Of a stretch of DNA of 64,000 nucleotides, positions 61,988 to 64,000 are shown piece by piece. Position numbers and translations under genes: made by a program. The stretch is taken from NCBI GenBank assembly GCA_016415585.1, contig CP066552.1, positions 186,001-250,000 on the forward strand. Direction: 5' to 3'. This DNA comes from Pectobacterium carotovorum. GTDB taxonomy: Bacteria; Pseudomonadota; Gammaproteobacteria; Enterobacterales; Enterobacteriaceae. Positions within the stretch are counted from its first letter, which is position 1; every line of letters starts with the position of its first letter. Below the pieces are notes generated by a model. That model saw only the letters and a list, made by a program, of their open reading frames with translations, did not search any database and was not told the DNA's origin.

Positions 61988-62026
61988 TATCAATATTCAT
62001 GCATTTATTTTGAATAAAAATACAAT
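61988..62026. promoter_or_regulatory. Tandem ARG boxes of the argE/argCB control region
   Basis: Two 18-bp ARG boxes, TATCAATATTCATGCATT (61988-62005) and TTTGAATAAAAATACAAT (62009-62026), are separated by exactly 3 bp, the spacing preferred by the ArgR hexamer. They match WNTNAATWWWWATTNANW at about 16 and 17 of 18 positions. Both divergent transcripts should be repressed by ArgR-arginine. Confidence 0.87.
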
Positions 62027-62164
62027 AATGCTCGGCGAAAGGAAACCCAAAGGTACGGCGATGGCGATTCGTCACTTTCACTGAGTTTCGCGGGTGAACA
62101 GCGTACCGACGCTGGTGAGCCCTGTTACCTGTTCCATAGATAAGTAAGAAGGTATACGGATCCC

Positions 62165-63169
62165 ATGCTGAATACGCTGATTGTTGGTGCAAGTGGTTAT
62201 ACCGGCGCTGAGCTTGCGCTCTACCTGAACCGTCACCCACAGATGAACATAACCGCTTTGATGGTTTCTGCGCAAAGTGTCGATGCAGGAAAATTGATTT
62301 CTGATTTACATCCGCAGCTCAAAGGCATCATTGATGTACCGGTAAAACCGCTGACCGATGCGGAAGAAGCGGCGAAAGGCGTGGATGTCGTTTTTCTGGC
62401 GACCGACCACAAAGTCAGCCACGATCTGGCCCCTGTTTTTCTGGCGGCAGGCTGTACTGTTTTTGATTTGTCCGGCGCGTTCCGCGTACAGGGCGCTGAA
62501 TTTTATCGTCGCTATTATGGTTTTGAGCATCAACACCCTGACTGGCTGGCAAAAGCGGTTTACGGGCTGGCCGAATGGCGTGCGGAAAGCGTAAAACACG
62601 CACAGCTGGTTGCCGTGCCAGGCTGTTATCCAACGGCTGCGCAGCTGGCGCTGAAGCCGCTGCTGGATGCCCAACTGCTGAACCCGGCTCAGTGGCCGGT
62701 GATTAATGCCGTGAGCGGCGTGAGCGGGGCGGGGCGTAAAGCGTCTATGACCAGCAGCTTCTGTGAAGTCAGCCTGCAACCGTACGGTATTTTCAATCAC
62801 CGCCATGAACCTGAAATTTCAACGCACCTCGGCACGCCAGTGATCTTCACTCCGCATTTGGGCAACTTCGCTCGTGGTATTCTGGAAACTATCGCCTGTC
62901 GCCTGCAACCGGGCGTAACCCAGCAGGATGTCGCTGAGGCCTATCACAACGCTTATCACGATAAGCCGCTGGTTCGCCTGTACGATAAGGGCGTTCCGGC
63001 GCTGAAATCCGTTGTCGGCCTGCCGTTCTGCGATATCGGTTTCTCTGTCGACGGTGAACACCTGATCGTGGTGGCAACCGAAGATAACCTGCTGAAAGGC
63101 GCGGCGGCACAAGCTGTGCAATGCATGAACATTCGTTTTGGTTTCCCTGAAACCCAATCGTTAATTTAA
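62165..63169 (+). CDS. argC: N-acetyl-gamma-glutamyl-phosphate reductase
   Basis: NADPH-dependent third step of arginine synthesis. The 334-residue protein has the NADP motif [16 protein letters not shown] and the catalytic Cys in [15 protein letters not shown] near residue 154. First of the argCB(H) operon; argB follows after 37 bp. Confidence 0.98.
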   Translation: MLNTLIVGASGYTGAELALYLNRHPQMNITALMVSAQSVDAGKLISDLHPQLKGIIDVPVKPLTDAEEAAKGVDVVFLATDHKVSHDLAPVFLAAGCTVFDLSGAFRVQGAEFYRRYYGFEHQHPDWLAKAVYGLAEWRAESVKHAQLVAVPGCYPTAAQLALKPLLDAQLLNPAQWPVINAVSGVSGAGRKASMTSSFCEVSLQPYGIFNHRHEPEISTHLGTPVIFTPHLGNFARGILETIACRLQPGVTQQDVAEAYHNAYHDKPLVRLYDKGVPALKSVVGLPFCDIGFSVDGEHLIVVATEDNLLKGAAAQAVQCMNIRFGFPETQSLI

Positions 63170-63206
63170 TGACTACTGGTCCCGACATTTCGAGGCGCGA
63201 AGCATA

Positions 63207-63980
63207 ATGAATCCGTTAATTATCAAATTAGGTGGCGTTTTACTGGATAGCGAAGAAGCGCTGGAGCGTCTGTTCACCGCGCTGGTGGCTTACCGTCAGG
63301 AACACCAGCGTCCGCTGGTGATTGTGCACGGCGGCGGCTGTCTGGTGGATGACCTGATGAAGAAACTGTCGCTGCCCGTCGTGAAGAAAAACGGCCTACG
63401 CGTCACGCCTGCCGATCAGATCGATATCATCACCGGTGCGCTGGCGGGTTCCGCCAACAAGACGCTGCTGTCATGGGCGAAGAAGCATGACATCAATGCC
63501 GTCGGCTTGTGTCTGGGCGATGGCGGCAGCACGACGGTCACGCAGTTAGATGAGTCTTTGGGCTTTGTGGGTAAGGCAGAAGCGGGGTCGCCTGCGCTGC
63601 TGAACACGCTGTTGTCTGCGGGCTATCTGCCTGTTGTTAGCTCCATCGGTATTACGGCACAGGGCGACCTGATGAACGTCAACGCCGATCAGGCAGCGAC
63701 GGCACTTGCGCAAACGCTGGGTGCGGATTTAATCCTGCTGTCTGACGTGAGCGGCATTCTGGATGGTAAAGGCCAGCGTATTGCCGAAATGACGGCAGAG
63801 AAAGCCGAGCAGCTGATCGCTCAGGGCATCATCACCGACGGCATGATTGTTAAGGTTAACGCCGCGCTGGATGCCGCGCGTGCGCTGGGCCGTCCGGTTG
63901 ATATCGCCAGCTGGCGTCATGCTGAGCAGCTACCTGCGCTGTTCAATGGCGTGGCGATTGGCACGCGTATTCTGGCGTAA
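63207..63980 (+). CDS. argB: Acetylglutamate kinase
   Basis: Phosphorylates N-acetylglutamate. The 257-residue protein has the amino-acid kinase glycine-rich motifs [10 protein letters not shown] and [13 protein letters not shown], and the [10 protein letters not shown] nucleotide segment. It lacks the long N-terminal helix of arginine-sensitive forms, as does E. coli ArgB. The following 20 bp run to the window end; argH is expected next but cannot be seen. Confidence 0.98.
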   Translation: MNPLIIKLGGVLLDSEEALERLFTALVAYRQEHQRPLVIVHGGGCLVDDLMKKLSLPVVKKNGLRVTPADQIDIITGALAGSANKTLLSWAKKHDINAVGLCLGDGGSTTVTQLDESLGFVGKAEAGSPALLNTLLSAGYLPVVSSIGITAQGDLMNVNADQAATALAQTLGADLILLSDVSGILDGKGQRIAEMTAEKAEQLIAQGIITDGMIVKVNAALDAARALGRPVDIASWRHAEQLPALFNGVAIGTRILA

Positions 63981-64000
63981 GTCGTTTCTGGGTATGGCAT

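Overview
The window looks like chromosome from a soft-rot enterobacterium, most likely Pectobacterium. This is inferred from gene order and protein similarity recalled from memory; no search was run. Most proteins are close to their E. coli counterparts, and the order rph-pyrE-slmA-dut-coaBC-radC-rpmBG-mutM, the waa/hldD/kbl/tdh locus, secB-gpsA-cysE, metR-metE, ysgA-udp and ppc/argECB is the enterobacterial backbone. WaaE, the tandem chemoreceptors and the abundant palindromic repeats fit Pectobacterium/Dickeya.

Layout. 1-1631: end of a murein-peptide/oligopeptide import operon (ABC ATPase, cut by the window edge, plus a dipeptide epimerase). 1.8-8.5 kb: nucleotide, coenzyme A, ribosomal protein and DNA repair housekeeping genes. 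8.5-31 kb: the LPS core locus. A long minus-strand operon begins with a JUMPStart/ops (RfaH) element at 25569-25602 and runs waaQ-waaG-GT8-GT25-waaE-unknown-gtrA-gtrB-gtrC-like-unknown GT-fdtA-acetyltransferase-fdtB-broken GT32-waaA-coaD. Its middle (about 11.5-23.3 kb) is clearly AT-rich and is probably imported. A Phd/Doc toxin-antitoxin pair sits between this operon and the second LPS operon hldD-waaF-waaC-waaL. 31-49 kb: threonine degradation (kbl-tdh), cell division (envC, yibQ), rhodanese yibN, secB-gpsA-cysE, pagP, biotin carrier yigM, metR/metE, and two tandem chemoreceptor genes each with a perfect FliA (sigma28) promoter. 49-57 kb: a small orphan protein split by a frameshift, ysgA, udp (two CRP sites 52 bp apart), a tyrosine phosphatase, an AT-rich orphan related to haem-handling HemS/ChuS proteins, and ppc. 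57-60.8 kb: a PTS permease, an enolase-superfamily dehydratase and a GntR regulator, inserted between ppc and argE. 60.8-64 kb: divergent argE / argCB with two ARG boxes.

The most interesting part is the LPS operon. Inner-core genes, a gtrABC-type lipid-linked glycosylation set and an FdtA/FdtB/acetyltransferase set (predicted dTDP-3-acetamido-3,6-dideoxyhexose synthesis) are co-directional behind one RfaH element. This suggests a strain-specific decorated core. One glycosyltransferase in this operon (GT32) has an in-frame stop. Two copies of a composite palindromic repeat sit exactly at gene edges (pyrE leader; between waaC and waaL) and supply false upstream start codons to both neighbours.
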